Positions 8,746-17,776 of a DNA stretch of 64,000 bases are shown in pieces. Position 1 is the stretch's first letter; the number at the start of each line of letters is the position of its first letter. The stretch is from an uncultured Pseudoalteromonas sp. (lineage in GTDB: Bacteria; Pseudomonadota; Gammaproteobacteria; Enterobacterales; Alteromonadaceae). The translations under genes and the position numbers were made by a program. The stretch is from the NCBI GenBank assembly GCA_947493455.1, contig CANLRB010000003.1, positions 248,001 through 312,000 on the forward strand. Direction: 5' to 3'. Under the pieces are notes generated by a model that was not told the DNA's origin, did not search any database, and was given only the letters and a program-made list of their open reading frames with translations.

Positions 8746-9753
8746 ATGATTAGAGTTGCAATTAATGGATATGGTCGTATTGGTCGCAATGTTTTGCGCG
8801 CACTATATGAATCAAACCGTGACGAAACCATTAAAATTGTCGCGATTAATGATTTAGCTCCGGCTGACGTTAACGCACATTTAACCCAGTATGATTCTGT
8901 GCATGGTCGTTTTCATAAAGACGTGAAACTTGCTGGCAATACGTTAATGATAGGTCATGACGAAATTGCCTTAGTACAAGAACGCGATCCTGCAAATCTA
9001 CCTTGGTCACAACTTAATGTTGATATTGTACTTGAGTGTACGGGGCTTTTCACAAAACGAGAAGCGGCGGCACTGCATATTGAAGCAGGCGCTAAAAAAG
9101 TGATTGTTTCAGCACCTGGCACAAATATGGATGCGACAGTTGTTCACGGCGTAAACTCAGATGTGTTGAATGAGCAAAGCACGATTATTTCAAATGCGTC
9201 TTGCACAACAAATTGCCTAGCACCAGTTGCTAAAGCGCTTAATGATGAAATTGGTATTGAACAAGGCAGCATGACGACTATTCATGCGTACACCAATGAT
9301 CAAAATTTATCCGATGTCTACCACAGTGACTTATACCGTGCACGCAGTGCTACTCAGTCAATGATCCCAACTAAAACGGGCGCTGCAAAAGCGGTTGGTT
9401 TAGTATTGCCTGAATTGGCTGGTAAATTGGATGGTATGGCTGTGCGCGTTCCAACAATTAATGTGTCGCTCGTCGATTTAACTTTTATCGCTAAGCGTGA
9501 AACATCGATTGAAGAAGTGAATGCTGCTGTAAAAGCTGTTGCATCAGAAGGCGTAATGAGCGACGTTCTTGAATATAATGAGTCTCCACTTGTTTCAATT
9601 GACTTTAATCATAACCCTGCGTCGTCAGTGTTTGATGCAACGCAAACTAAAGTTGATGGCAAATTAGTAAAAGTGATGGCTTGGTATGACAACGAATGGG
9701 GTTTCTCAAATCGTATGCTTGACCAAGTTGATGCACTGGCGAAATTTCTATAA
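8746..9753 (+). CDS. gap: type I glyceraldehyde-3-phosphate dehydrogenase
   Basis: This 335-residue enzyme has an N-terminal Rossmann fold ([15 protein letters not shown]), catalytic C153 in [12 protein letters not shown], and H180 in [11 protein letters not shown]. The NAD-contact segment VAINDL fits NAD specificity. It oxidises glyceraldehyde 3-phosphate to 1,3-bisphosphoglycerate, and its place after eda suits the triose phosphate made there. A gap copy inside an edd-eda operon is a known gammaproteobacterial arrangement dedicated to sugar catabolism; a separate housekeeping copy may exist elsewhere. A strong terminator follows. Confidence 0.93.
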   Translation: MIRVAINGYGRIGRNVLRALYESNRDETIKIVAINDLAPADVNAHLTQYDSVHGRFHKDVKLAGNTLMIGHDEIALVQERDPANLPWSQLNVDIVLECTGLFTKREAAALHIEAGAKKVIVSAPGTNMDATVVHGVNSDVLNEQSTIISNASCTTNCLAPVAKALNDEIGIEQGSMTTIHAYTNDQNLSDVYHSDLYRARSATQSMIPTKTGAAKAVGLVLPELAGKLDGMAVRVPTINVSLVDLTFIAKRETSIEEVNAAVKAVASEGVMSDVLEYNESPLVSIDFNHNPASSVFDATQTKVDGKLVKVMAWYDNEWGFSNRMLDQVDALAKFL

Positions 9754-9783
9754 GTTATAAAAGTTAAAGTAAATAGTAACGTT

Positions 9784-9807
9784 AAGCCGCTTTTAAGCGG
9801 CTTTTTT
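9784..9807 (+). terminator. intrinsic terminator of edd-eda-gap
   Basis: The stem AAGCCGCTT/AAGCGGCTT (9784-9792 with 9795-9803) runs into six T's. This is a classic rho-independent terminator about 30 bases after gap, and it also separates it from the convergent LysR gene. Confidence 0.85.
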
Positions 9808-9824
9808 GTTCTTTCAAGCTGCCT

Positions 9825-10763
9825 TTAACCGATTTCTTCAGCTACTTCGGCGATTTGTTGTCGTAACCAGATATGACTGGCATCTCGATGCAACAATGGG
9901 CTCCAAATCATATCAAGCTCGAAAGGTGGAATTGGAAACGGCGGCTCGACAATTTTTATGTCAGGATCGTGCTGATAGATAGTCGCTACTTTGGTTGGTA
10001 ATGTCGCTATCAAATTTTGTTCTTTGGCAAGGTGGATTGCGACATGATAATTACGCGTAAATGAAGCAATGTTACGATGTTTACCAAAATGAGCGAGCGC
10101 TTCGTCTACCCAGCCGAGTTTCTGTACATCGGCTGGATCCATGCCAACACCAACACCAAAACCTGTTTTGCTTACCCATATATGACGTGCTTTTAAATAA
10201 GAATCTAAACTGTAGCTTTCAAGTACTGGGTTGTTTGCGTTAACAATACAGGAAAAACTGTCTTTCCATATTTTCTTTTGATGGAACGATTGTGGCAGGT
10301 TATCAAAGCGGTTAATTGCCATATCGACTTTACCATTTTCAACGTCATGAAATGTCACGTCGCTAGGGGTAACGATATCGAGTGTCGTATCAGGGGCGAG
10401 GGTTTGCAATCTATTAAGTAATTTAGGCGCGAGCGTGCTTGCGGCATAATCACTTGCCATGATCCTAAATACCCGTTTACTGGATTGTGCTTCAAAATCA
10501 CGGTTGGGCTGCAAGGTTTCTTCAAGTGTAAGTAAAACGCCTCGTATTACAGGCTGCAACTCTTTCGCCCGTTCAGTCGGAACCATGCCATCGCTGGTTC
10601 GAACAAGAATTGGATCATTGAGTAAACTGCGCAGTCGCTTCAAGCCATTACTCATAGCAGGCTGTGTGATATTGAGCTGATTTGCGGCACGTGTGACATT
10701 GCATTCACGCAGTAACGTGTCTAAATAAACGAGAAGATTAAGGTCAATTTTACTTATATTCAC
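9825..10763 (-). CDS. LysR-family transcriptional regulator
   Basis: This 312-residue protein has an N-terminal winged helix-turn-helix (LVYLDTLLRECNVTRAANQL, then ITQPAMSNGLKRLR) and a LysR substrate-binding domain from about residue 90. The general pattern (LNLLVYLDTLL, NDPILVR) resembles the NodD/LinR-like branch. It is convergent with gap and stands alone, without a divergent partner gene next to its promoter, so its target and co-inducer cannot be guessed. Upstream lies about 100 bp of AT-rich DNA that could hold its promoter. Confidence 0.88.
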   Translation of the reverse strand: MNISKIDLNLLVYLDTLLRECNVTRAANQLNITQPAMSNGLKRLRSLLNDPILVRTSDGMVPTERAKELQPVIRGVLLTLEETLQPNRDFEAQSSKRVFRIMASDYAASTLAPKLLNRLQTLAPDTTLDIVTPSDVTFHDVENGKVDMAINRFDNLPQSFHQKKIWKDSFSCIVNANNPVLESYSLDSYLKARHIWVSKTGFGVGVGMDPADVQKLGWVDEALAHFGKHRNIASFTRNYHVAIHLAKEQNLIATLPTKVATIYQHDPDIKIVEPPFPIPPFELDMIWSPLLHRDASHIWLRQQIAEVAEEIG

Positions 10764-10863
10764 AAAATTAATACCGATATTGTATTTTATAAATGAATTT
10801 AATTATAAATTTCATGAATAGCAATACATCAATAGTAGAATAGCGCGAATAATTCCGGATTAT

Positions 10864-12573
10864 TTATGGTTGATTAAATCTAACCTCGTTTGGATAAGGG
10901 TATAATTCGGTGGTAATTCCGTTCGTAATGTTACGTTGTTGTGTTTGCCAAAACACCGGATCAACAAGCTCTGGGTGGTATTCCAGTAATATATCTCTAA
11001 TTTGTTGATTGGTCGTGACGAAGGTTGAAAGCTGTTCAATAAATACGTCTTTTGGTCCGACTGAGTAACTACTAGGGTCGTCGAAAAAGTCGTTACTTTT
11101 GGGCATGGCTTTAAATTTCATATCCGTTAAGTATTGAACTTCATCATAATCATAAAAAATAACGCGTTGGTGGCGAGTAACGCCAAAATTTTTGAGTAGC
11201 ATATCACCTGGAAATATATTTGCTGACATCATTTCTTTAAGTGCTTTACCATATTCATTGATCACATGGCGTTTTTCAGTGTTAGTTGCGTTTTGCAAAA
11301 ATAGATTAAGTGGGGTCATGCGTCGCTCAATATAGAGATGTTTGATAATGATATACTCATTGTCAAACTCCAGTGATTGCCCAATAGACTGTTGCAGTCT
11401 TTCTAGTAATTCGGTGTTAAATCGCGTGCGCGGTAAAGCAACATTAGAGAACTCCATGGTGTCAGCCATGCGCCCGACTTTGTCATGTTGTTTGACAAGC
11501 TGGTACCGTTTAACCACTGTGCTGCGGCCAAACGGTTTTCCGTCGCCAAATCTGTCACGTATTACTTTAAACACATAGGGAAATGAAGGAAGCGTAAATA
11601 CTTCCATTACCAAGCCCGGGGTACCCTTTGCGACTTCAAAGCCGTCATTACTATGCGCTAAGTGATCGAGCAACTCGCGATAAAATTCTGATTTACCGTG
11701 TTTATGAAAACCGATCGCATTATAAAGTTCAGCACTTGTTTTATTGGGCATCAGTTGATTTAGAAATTTAACTAAGCCCGAAGGAGAGCGTGTATTGACC
11801 ATAAAATACGCACGCGCAAAGCCAAAAATCACTCGCATTTGAATCGCATTGGTAAGCACTGCATCAATATAGAGCCCTTTATTTACGTCGTGTAAAATGG
11901 CAACAATAAAAGGCTGCGTTCCCGATTTTGAAATTACTCGACCAACGATATAGGCGGCTTTATTTCGGTAAAAAGGGGCCTTTAGAATGTCGAAGCGTAG
12001 TAAGTGACTTGAATGCCGAACTGTTTTGGATTGATTTAAAAATGCATGCACGAGCTTTTTCACGTCACGTTCTAAATCAATAAAAGAAACTTTAAAATCG
12101 AATTGAGTGAAAATTTCTTTAATCGTCGGCTTTAGCCCATTAACGACCGGAAAATAGCTTTTATATTCTTCAGCAATTGGCACAGGTGGAGTAGTTAATG
12201 TGCTTTCTACAAAGATGAATTGATTATTAAAGTACTTACGGTGATGCAATCGACAAAACACGGAGTTATAAAATGTTTCAGCAAGTTCGGGTTGTGGATG
12301 AAAACTAACAAGTTGCGTGTAACTGTTTTTAATGGCACGCCACAATTTTTCATCTAGGCCATTTAAAGTAAAATGTTCTTTAAGGTAAGAGACGGTTTCA
12401 TTTACACGTTTATCGTATAAACTTATACGCTTTGCGCTAATATCCTGAATTTCGTCCCAGCCACCGTTCGCGAAGTGCAATTGAACTTGACTTGTTTGCG
12501 CTTGGAAAACTCGATAGTGATTGGAAAACCCTTTTAGAATTAGCTGTGCAATGCGGTTACCAAGCCTGTTCAC
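10864..12573 (-). CDS. aceK: isocitrate dehydrogenase kinase/phosphatase
   Basis: This 569-residue protein, similar in length to E. coli AceK (about 578), phosphorylates and dephosphorylates isocitrate dehydrogenase, diverting isocitrate to the glyoxylate shunt. The kinase-like ATP region includes GTPGLVMEVFTLPSFPYVFK and VIRDRFGDGKPFGR. The later FYDYDEVQYLTDMKF is a family-typical acidic catalytic segment. It overlaps the upstream LOG-family gene by four bases (12570-12573), so the two are translationally coupled. aceA and aceB are not adjacent here, unlike in enterobacteria; this separation is common in marine gammaproteobacteria. Confidence 0.93.
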   Translation of the reverse strand: MNRLGNRIAQLILKGFSNHYRVFQAQTSQVQLHFANGGWDEIQDISAKRISLYDKRVNETVSYLKEHFTLNGLDEKLWRAIKNSYTQLVSFHPQPELAETFYNSVFCRLHHRKYFNNQFIFVESTLTTPPVPIAEEYKSYFPVVNGLKPTIKEIFTQFDFKVSFIDLERDVKKLVHAFLNQSKTVRHSSHLLRFDILKAPFYRNKAAYIVGRVISKSGTQPFIVAILHDVNKGLYIDAVLTNAIQMRVIFGFARAYFMVNTRSPSGLVKFLNQLMPNKTSAELYNAIGFHKHGKSEFYRELLDHLAHSNDGFEVAKGTPGLVMEVFTLPSFPYVFKVIRDRFGDGKPFGRSTVVKRYQLVKQHDKVGRMADTMEFSNVALPRTRFNTELLERLQQSIGQSLEFDNEYIIIKHLYIERRMTPLNLFLQNATNTEKRHVINEYGKALKEMMSANIFPGDMLLKNFGVTRHQRVIFYDYDEVQYLTDMKFKAMPKSNDFFDDPSSYSVGPKDVFIEQLSTFVTTNQQIRDILLEYHPELVDPVFWQTQQRNITNGITTELYPYPNEVRFNQP

Positions 12574-13211
12574 TGAGTATTACCTTTTTCGTGGTGGTTA
12601 AGGATTACGTCGATTGCATGATCAACATCGTCGGTCACGACAAACAAATCTAAATCTTCTTGATCAATTAGATTTTCGCGCAGTACCTGAGCCTTTAACC
12701 AGTCAACAAGTCCTTGCCAAAATTGACTACCAAATAGCACAATTGGCATTTTTGAAATACGACCTGTTTGCAGTAATGTTAATGACTCAAATGTTTCATC
12801 CAGTGTACCAAACCCGCCAGGCATACAAATATAGCCCATTGAGTATTTTAAAAACATGACTTTTCGGGTAAAAAAGTAACGATACTCCATTGGCATGTTT
12901 TGATAAGGGTTGGGGAATTGCTCTTTTGGTAACTCGATGTTCAAACCGACTGAGGTGCCGTTTTGCGCCCCTTTATTGGCGGCTTCCATAATGCCCGGAC
13001 CGCCGCCGGATATAACGGCGATGCCTTTTTTTGAAAGCTTTTCTGCAAGTTCAACAGTGACCTTATAATAGGGATCGTCTTTTGGGGTGCGTGCAGAACC
13101 AAAAATTGAGACAGCAGGCCCAAGATCCGATAATTTGTCAAAACTGTCAGCAAATTCACTGATAATACGAAACATGCGCCACGATTCATCGCCTTTTAAG
13201 TCATCAATCAT
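12570..13211 (-). CDS. LOG-family (TIGR00730-type) nucleotide-processing protein
   Basis: This 213-residue Rossmann protein has SIFGSARTP, SGGGPGIMEAANKGA and MPGGFGTLDETFE, the PGGxGTxxE signature of the LOG/lysine-decarboxylase-like family. Members that have been tested hydrolyse nucleoside monophosphates at the N-glycosidic bond (cytokinin riboside phosphate phosphoribohydrolase); the older lysine decarboxylase label is misleading. It sits between a secreted protein gene and aceK, overlapping both, in one minus-strand operon. Its real substrate in this cell is unknown. Confidence 0.82.
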   Translation of the reverse strand: MIDDLKGDESWRMFRIISEFADSFDKLSDLGPAVSIFGSARTPKDDPYYKVTVELAEKLSKKGIAVISGGGPGIMEAANKGAQNGTSVGLNIELPKEQFPNPYQNMPMEYRYFFTRKVMFLKYSMGYICMPGGFGTLDETFESLTLLQTGRISKMPIVLFGSQFWQGLVDWLKAQVLRENLIDQEDLDLFVVTDDVDHAIDVILNHHEKGNTQ

Positions 13212-14301
13212 TGAGTGGGCGCTCCTTTTTTATTAAAAACCATACACTAATATAATCGGGCAAGTGTCGGTTCGCTTCTCGATAGGCTTCAATACCCGGA
13301 TAACTGCCTGCTAGATAATCTAACTGATATAGATTATCTTCAAAAGCGCCGCCTGTGTCCGCCAAAATCGCCATGCGATACTCACTTTGTTTTTTAAAGT
13401 CGAATTGAGCAAGCATTAAGTGACCCAGTCCAAACTGAAAAATATCACCGGCAAAGGTCACTTCAGGTATGATGGTCACTTTGTTGTTTGCATCTTTTCC
13501 GTAACCTAAGATACCCGCTACTTGTTTGAAATACCAGTAGCGTCCTTGTTCATAGGGCTTAATACGTCTATCGTATGCAATCGCATTATTGCGATGAACA
13601 TTGTATACCTTGGTTTGTCCATTTTGCTCTCCTACAAGTGTACCTTGCATTAGAGCTGCTTCTAAATCAACGCGAGAAAGGTAAGTAAGCGGCGTCGCTA
13701 AACCGGTAACTGCACCATCCAGTACTTGTTGTTTTGTGTATTTGTAACGCGTTAAAGACTCTTTTTTGGCCTCTGCTTGCTCTAACGAAAGCTGACGTTC
13801 GTCATTTGGGATTTGATAGAGCGCAAAGGGGGCTTGTGCGGTTGGCTCTGCAGACGTTTTTGCTTCGTGAACATAGTATTTTGTCATGAGCACTTTGTCT
13901 TTTGGTAGATTTTGCAATAGCGGCTTTTGCTTAGACAAACGACGAGCATGTTCGATATCAGGGGAAAAGCGATAAAAGGTAAAATGTTTACGTAAGAAAT
14001 CGATATCATTAAGGCGTTTTTTAGCTTTATGTTTGTCTTGTTCGTTTATTTGGCAAATGTATTCGAGAGTTGACTTAATATCATTGTATGTGAGACCAAA
14101 CTGTTTAAATTTTTGAGCATGTATTACTGCTGAGTCGTAGTTCTGACCATGATTTAAGTATTTCAACGTGCTTTTAGCAACAAGGCATACATTATCTGAA
14201 TTTGTATTAATATTAAGGGAGTGATCTGGGATTTGCTTGGTAATTTCAAATGCATTCACTGATGCGTGTAATAAAATTACCAACGAAAAAAGTATTTTCA
14301 T
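13204..14301 (-). CDS. secreted protein with possible MltA/3D-like C-terminal domain
   Basis: This 365-residue protein begins with a clear signal peptide (MKILFSLVILLHASVNA). The N-terminal half is helical and charged and is not recognised. The C-terminal part contains GRYWYFKQVAGILGYG and, around residues 310-330, MAILADTGGAFEDN. The DTGGA pattern resembles the 3D (double-psi barrel) domain of the MltA lytic transglycosylases, although the rest of MltA is not visible. It may therefore act on, or bind, peptidoglycan in the periplasm; this is weak inference. It is first in an operon with the LOG-family gene and aceK, overlapping the former by eight bases. Confidence 0.6.
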   Translation of the reverse strand: MKILFSLVILLHASVNAFEITKQIPDHSLNINTNSDNVCLVAKSTLKYLNHGQNYDSAVIHAQKFKQFGLTYNDIKSTLEYICQINEQDKHKAKKRLNDIDFLRKHFTFYRFSPDIEHARRLSKQKPLLQNLPKDKVLMTKYYVHEAKTSAEPTAQAPFALYQIPNDERQLSLEQAEAKKESLTRYKYTKQQVLDGAVTGLATPLTYLSRVDLEAALMQGTLVGEQNGQTKVYNVHRNNAIAYDRRIKPYEQGRYWYFKQVAGILGYGKDANNKVTIIPEVTFAGDIFQFGLGHLMLAQFDFKKQSEYRMAILADTGGAFEDNLYQLDYLAGSYPGIEAYREANRHLPDYISVWFLIKKERPLND

Positions 14302-14393
14302 AAAAGTAAGGATAGGTTATCGGCATCGATAGTGTACTTAAATTAACATCATTTTAAAAACACTTATAAAAAACTTGCTCGGTAAAAACGATA

Positions 14394-14876
14394 CTACTGT
14401 TTTTGCCATGATTTTAATTCGCTCTGTAACCGTTTTAATTCATCTTCCTGTTTTGCGACCATTTTGTCATATGAAGAAATAATTTCTTGCTGTTCGAATT
14501 TCACCTGCTTAGCAAGCTCCGTTCTTTCTTCGGCACTCATTAAGCGATTTAACTTTAATTCGGCTTCTCGGTACTTAACATTTTTTTCACGCTTGTAGGC
14601 ACGTATTTTACTTTTAGTGCCTTTAATCTGCGACTCAATAACGCGGATCCGTTGCTCTTTATTGACGCGATCTATAGTGTTGTTCGGCAGGCGTAAGTTT
14701 TTATCATCGCCTCGAGGGTAATATACTTTAATTGTTTTCTTTTGCGCATCTTTAGCACAGGGGAATTGACTAAATACAACACCCTTGTCAGTTTGGCATT
14801 GATAATAGGACTCTTCATTTGCAACGCATAGAGGCGCAATGGTAAACAGTAATAAATATCGATAAATATGTTTCAT
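14394..14876 (-). CDS. DUF4124-type periplasmic protein
   Basis: This 160-residue protein has a signal peptide (MKHIYRYLLLFTIAPLCVA), then YYQCQTDKGVVFSQFPC, the short DUF4124 pattern (a small beta segment with a Cys pair). A long, highly charged helical stretch from about residue 65 (RVNKEQRIRVIESQIKGTKS onward) is a probable coiled coil. The function of DUF4124 proteins is not established. It lies 53 bases downstream of the yejM-like gene on the same strand and may share its transcript. Confidence 0.65.
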   Translation of the reverse strand: MKHIYRYLLLFTIAPLCVANEESYYQCQTDKGVVFSQFPCAKDAQKKTIKVYYPRGDDKNLRLPNNTIDRVNKEQRIRVIESQIKGTKSKIRAYKREKNVKYREAELKLNRLMSAEERTELAKQVKFEQQEIISSYDKMVAKQEDELKRLQSELKSWQKQ

Positions 14877-14929
14877 AATGCTTCCTTGTTCTCACTATAA
14901 ACATAGTGAAAACAAAGAAGTTACACAAG

Positions 14930-16426
14930 TTAATCTTTATCAATAAATCGTCGTAGTTTTTTTACACTTTCGACAATTAAAGGCACTTCGAGTTTATCAT
15001 CAAGCAAAAAGCCTTGCTGTGCTGATTCACTTTGGTGTGTACCATCTTTATAAATGTAGGTAATTTTATCTTTTTTGTATGCGATTAGTGTGTCTTGCGT
15101 ATAGTTCACACCCGCGCTGCTTTTTGGTGAATAAAAACTGTTGCCAAGCATGACTTGTTTAACCAACTTTGGGCAGTTAAATTTATCAGTAAAGAGGGTT
15201 GGTAATAGATCTTGCATTGTGACTAACGAATTGACGTAAGCAACGCGTTTATCACTTGAATACAGGGTTGATTTTACTAGTGGTGAACTTGCTTCAATCG
15301 GTAATGCAAACGCGTACGTCACTATATCTTTATCGACCGGCGGAATGTCATCGCTAGAGGTTATAAGTGTTATATTGAGATCCGCATCATGCGTTGACTC
15401 TAAATACGTTAGTGCTAGATTTGTAAAGGAAGCGCTAACACCAGATTGTAGCCACGCAGGCTGAGCTCGTTGCTCAGCGATTGGTTTTTTATAGAAGGCC
15501 GGTATCGCGTATATTAAGCTAAATAAGTTATCACTTTCGTCCGCTAGTTGAAAAAAATGACTTGTCTTTGCAAATTGTTTAGTGTCTTGTGAAATGAACT
15601 GTGACAAGAGCTCATGTGTTTTAAAAATGACAATCTCAGCCTTAGTATTTATATCACTACATTGAGATTCTATTTTTGGTGTTAAATAACTGGCGGTTAA
15701 GTTTAATTCGACGTTTTTAGCTTTTTTATACTGTTCGATGTCGATTAAATTATTTTTCGCCAACAAACTTTTAGCGGTTGTTGGATATGAAAGAGGGAGC
15801 GTATTGTCTTGTTTTGTAATATCAAGATTAACAGTTGCATCCGCCCAAATATGAATCAAATGACTTGAAACAAAACACAAAACAAACAGACCTGACAACG
15901 TCTTTTTATATTGGGTAGCTTGTAAACGGTCAATATGTCGCCATGCGTGATTGCTGGTGATTAATTCGAAGCACAGAATAAATATGACGACACAGCCACT
16001 CATAAATATTGATATTGTTGGGTTTGATGATAACGTACTCCAAAATAGTGCAACGATTTGCTCAATGGCACTCATGTTTATATGGTAACCCAAATTGACA
16101 TAAACGTACGCATCGAACGCCAACAGCGTCATACCGAAAGTCGCTATAATTGCGGCCATCCCGCGAATATGACGCGGATACGGAAAAATTAAGCTAAGCG
16201 GAAATATCGTTAGTACAAAACATAAAAACGTTAGAAAACCAATGTGACCAACCCAGTTTAAAGCTAAATAAAGCTGGCCCATTAGAGTGTTCGGCGCATC
16301 GTCAGCAATTAAATAAGCAAGGCTTATTATTAATGCCAAAAGTATATTGGAGAAAGTGAACCAATGTCCCCAACTCAATAACTTGCTGGCTTTGGATGCA
16401 AATTGACTTTGCGTCGATAAATTCAT
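14930..16426 (-). CDS. yejM: YejM/PbgA(LapC)-like inner-membrane protein, DUF3413
   Basis: This 498-residue protein has five predicted membrane segments in the first 190 residues (DUF3413), followed by a periplasmic domain. In E. coli, YejM (586 residues) has a sulfatase-like but catalytically inactive periplasmic domain and tunes LPS synthesis by controlling LapB and FtsH degradation of LpxC. Here the periplasmic part (about 210-498) is about 90 residues shorter and diverged; FSLIYAIPAFY and VTMQDLLPTLF align with FSNLFYGLPASY- and QDLMPTL-type segments of YejM. It follows yejL and lies opposite yejK, the same order as in E. coli, which supports orthology. Confidence 0.78.
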   Translation of the reverse strand: MNLSTQSQFASKASKLLSWGHWFTFSNILLALIISLAYLIADDAPNTLMGQLYLALNWVGHIGFLTFLCFVLTIFPLSLIFPYPRHIRGMAAIIATFGMTLLAFDAYVYVNLGYHINMSAIEQIVALFWSTLSSNPTISIFMSGCVVIFILCFELITSNHAWRHIDRLQATQYKKTLSGLFVLCFVSSHLIHIWADATVNLDITKQDNTLPLSYPTTAKSLLAKNNLIDIEQYKKAKNVELNLTASYLTPKIESQCSDINTKAEIVIFKTHELLSQFISQDTKQFAKTSHFFQLADESDNLFSLIYAIPAFYKKPIAEQRAQPAWLQSGVSASFTNLALTYLESTHDADLNITLITSSDDIPPVDKDIVTYAFALPIEASSPLVKSTLYSSDKRVAYVNSLVTMQDLLPTLFTDKFNCPKLVKQVMLGNSFYSPKSSAGVNYTQDTLIAYKKDKITYIYKDGTHQSESAQQGFLLDDKLEVPLIVESVKKLRRFIDKD

Positions 16427-16431
16427 TTTAT

Positions 16432-16650
16432 TTATTTCTTCTCAACTGAATCGCTTAGTGCAGACGCAAAATTTTCGACAAGTTGTTTACGTTGAGCTGC
16501 AGGCACTTTTTCATTAATGATATGTGATAAGGTGTTTCCTAAGCTCATTAAGCTAAGATCTAAGGGTGCTTTATGTTCAACAAGCACTTTTAATAAATCA
16601 TCGACAAGATTTTCTACTTGTTCATTAGAATATTTTGATAAGATTGGCAT
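16432..16650 (-). CDS. yejL: UPF0352 protein YejL
   Basis: This 72-residue protein starts MPILSKYSNEQVENL and contains KAPLDLSLMSLGN, matching YejL of E. coli (about 75 residues) almost throughout. A longer frame opens upstream at 16710, but the family's conserved start is the Met at the complement of 16650, so that start was chosen. It is a small helical protein of unknown function. It lies six bases before yejM and divergent from yejK, as in enterobacteria. Confidence 0.9.
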   Translation of the reverse strand: MPILSKYSNEQVENLVDDLLKVLVEHKAPLDLSLMSLGNTLSHIINEKVPAAQRKQLVENFASALSDSVEKK

Positions 16651-16712
16651 TAAAATTAATTCGAAATAATAAAATTGCTCGCATATTAACATTGGAGGCG
16701 TGAAAAACAAAG

Positions 16713-17723
16713 ATGACAGTTCAAGTAGATAAACTGGTTGTACATTATGTAGACAAAAACGAAGAGGGTGTTGATATTCATCTACGTAATGACGAAATGC
16801 CTGTGAATGAGCGCGTTAATATTTTTATTGAACAATTACACCATGCCTATAACGGTAAACCGGGAAAAGGGTTTTGCGGTTTTAGCGGTGAAAAGAATTC
16901 AGTAGTTGCATCTAGTCTTGAAAGCTATCGCCAAGGCGACATGCATTTTTACCATGTGACCGAGCAAGCAGTTACTGTTCTAAAAGAAGAGCTTAACAAA
17001 TATGCGTTTAATGAAACGGGATATTTAATATTTTGTCATTACCGTTATGTTGCAGATGACTTCGTTTTGATTGCTTTGATTAATGTTAAAGAGCATTATT
17101 CGATTACGAGTGAGCTTGATTTAACATCATCACGCCATTTGGACATCAGTAGAATGCAGCTCGCAGCACGAATCGACCTAAATGGTTGGGCGACCAATGC
17201 GAATGAAAACCGATTTATTTCGTTTATTAAGGGAAGAGCAGGGCGTAAGGTCGCTGATTTCTTTTTAGATTTTTTAGGGTGTGAAGAAGGAATCGACGCA
17301 AAGCAACAATCGAATGTCATGTTAACTGCAGTAGAAGACTATTTATCAGAGCAGGAATACGAAAAAGAAGAGAAAAATGAACTCAGAAAGCAAGTATTTG
17401 ACTACTGTAATGACTGTGTATCTACGGGAAGTGATGCCGAAGTCGTTGAGCTGTCTGGTACGTTAAGTAAAGGTGATGGACAGAGTTTTGATTCATTTTA
17501 TAAAGATCAAAACTACGATCTAGAAGATAGCTTTCCTGTTGACAAGAAAACAGTGACTTCAATGGTTAAGTTTTCGGGCCAAGGTGGTGGCGTCAGTGTG
17601 AGCTTTGAACGCAAGCATCTGGGTGAAAGAGTACAGTACAACAGTCAAACGGATACGTTAGTTATAAAAGGGATCCCACCTAATTTAAAAGATCAACTCG
17701 AGCGCTTTTTTGAAGAGCAATAA
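16713..17723 (+). CDS. yejK: nucleoid-associated protein YejK (NdpA)
   Basis: This 336-residue protein is the usual length for YejK/NdpA, which binds DNA and is found in the nucleoid. Recognisable segments are LVVHYVDKNEEGV at the N-terminus and, near the C-terminus, MVKFSGQGGGVSVSFERKHL followed by LVIKGIPPNLKDQL. The promoter lies in the short gap shared with yejL. A strong bidirectional terminator directly after the stop separates it from convergent rne. Confidence 0.9.
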   Translation: MTVQVDKLVVHYVDKNEEGVDIHLRNDEMPVNERVNIFIEQLHHAYNGKPGKGFCGFSGEKNSVVASSLESYRQGDMHFYHVTEQAVTVLKEELNKYAFNETGYLIFCHYRYVADDFVLIALINVKEHYSITSELDLTSSRHLDISRMQLAARIDLNGWATNANENRFISFIKGRAGRKVADFFLDFLGCEEGIDAKQQSNVMLTAVEDYLSEQEYEKEEKNELRKQVFDYCNDCVSTGSDAEVVELSGTLSKGDGQSFDSFYKDQNYDLEDSFPVDKKTVTSMVKFSGQGGGVSVSFERKHLGERVQYNSQTDTLVIKGIPPNLKDQLERFFEEQ

Positions 17724-17726
17724 ATA

Positions 17727-17760
17727 AAAAAGCCCGTCATAGCAATATGACGGGCTTTTT
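17727..17760. terminator. bidirectional intrinsic terminator between yejK and rne
   Basis: A perfect 15-bp inverted repeat (17727-17741 with 17746-17760) surrounds a GCAA tetraloop. Its GC core GCCCGTCATA is flanked by A's on the left and T's on the right, so it serves both convergent genes. Confidence 0.9.
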
Positions 17761-17776
17761 AGATTAGCTTAATTTA

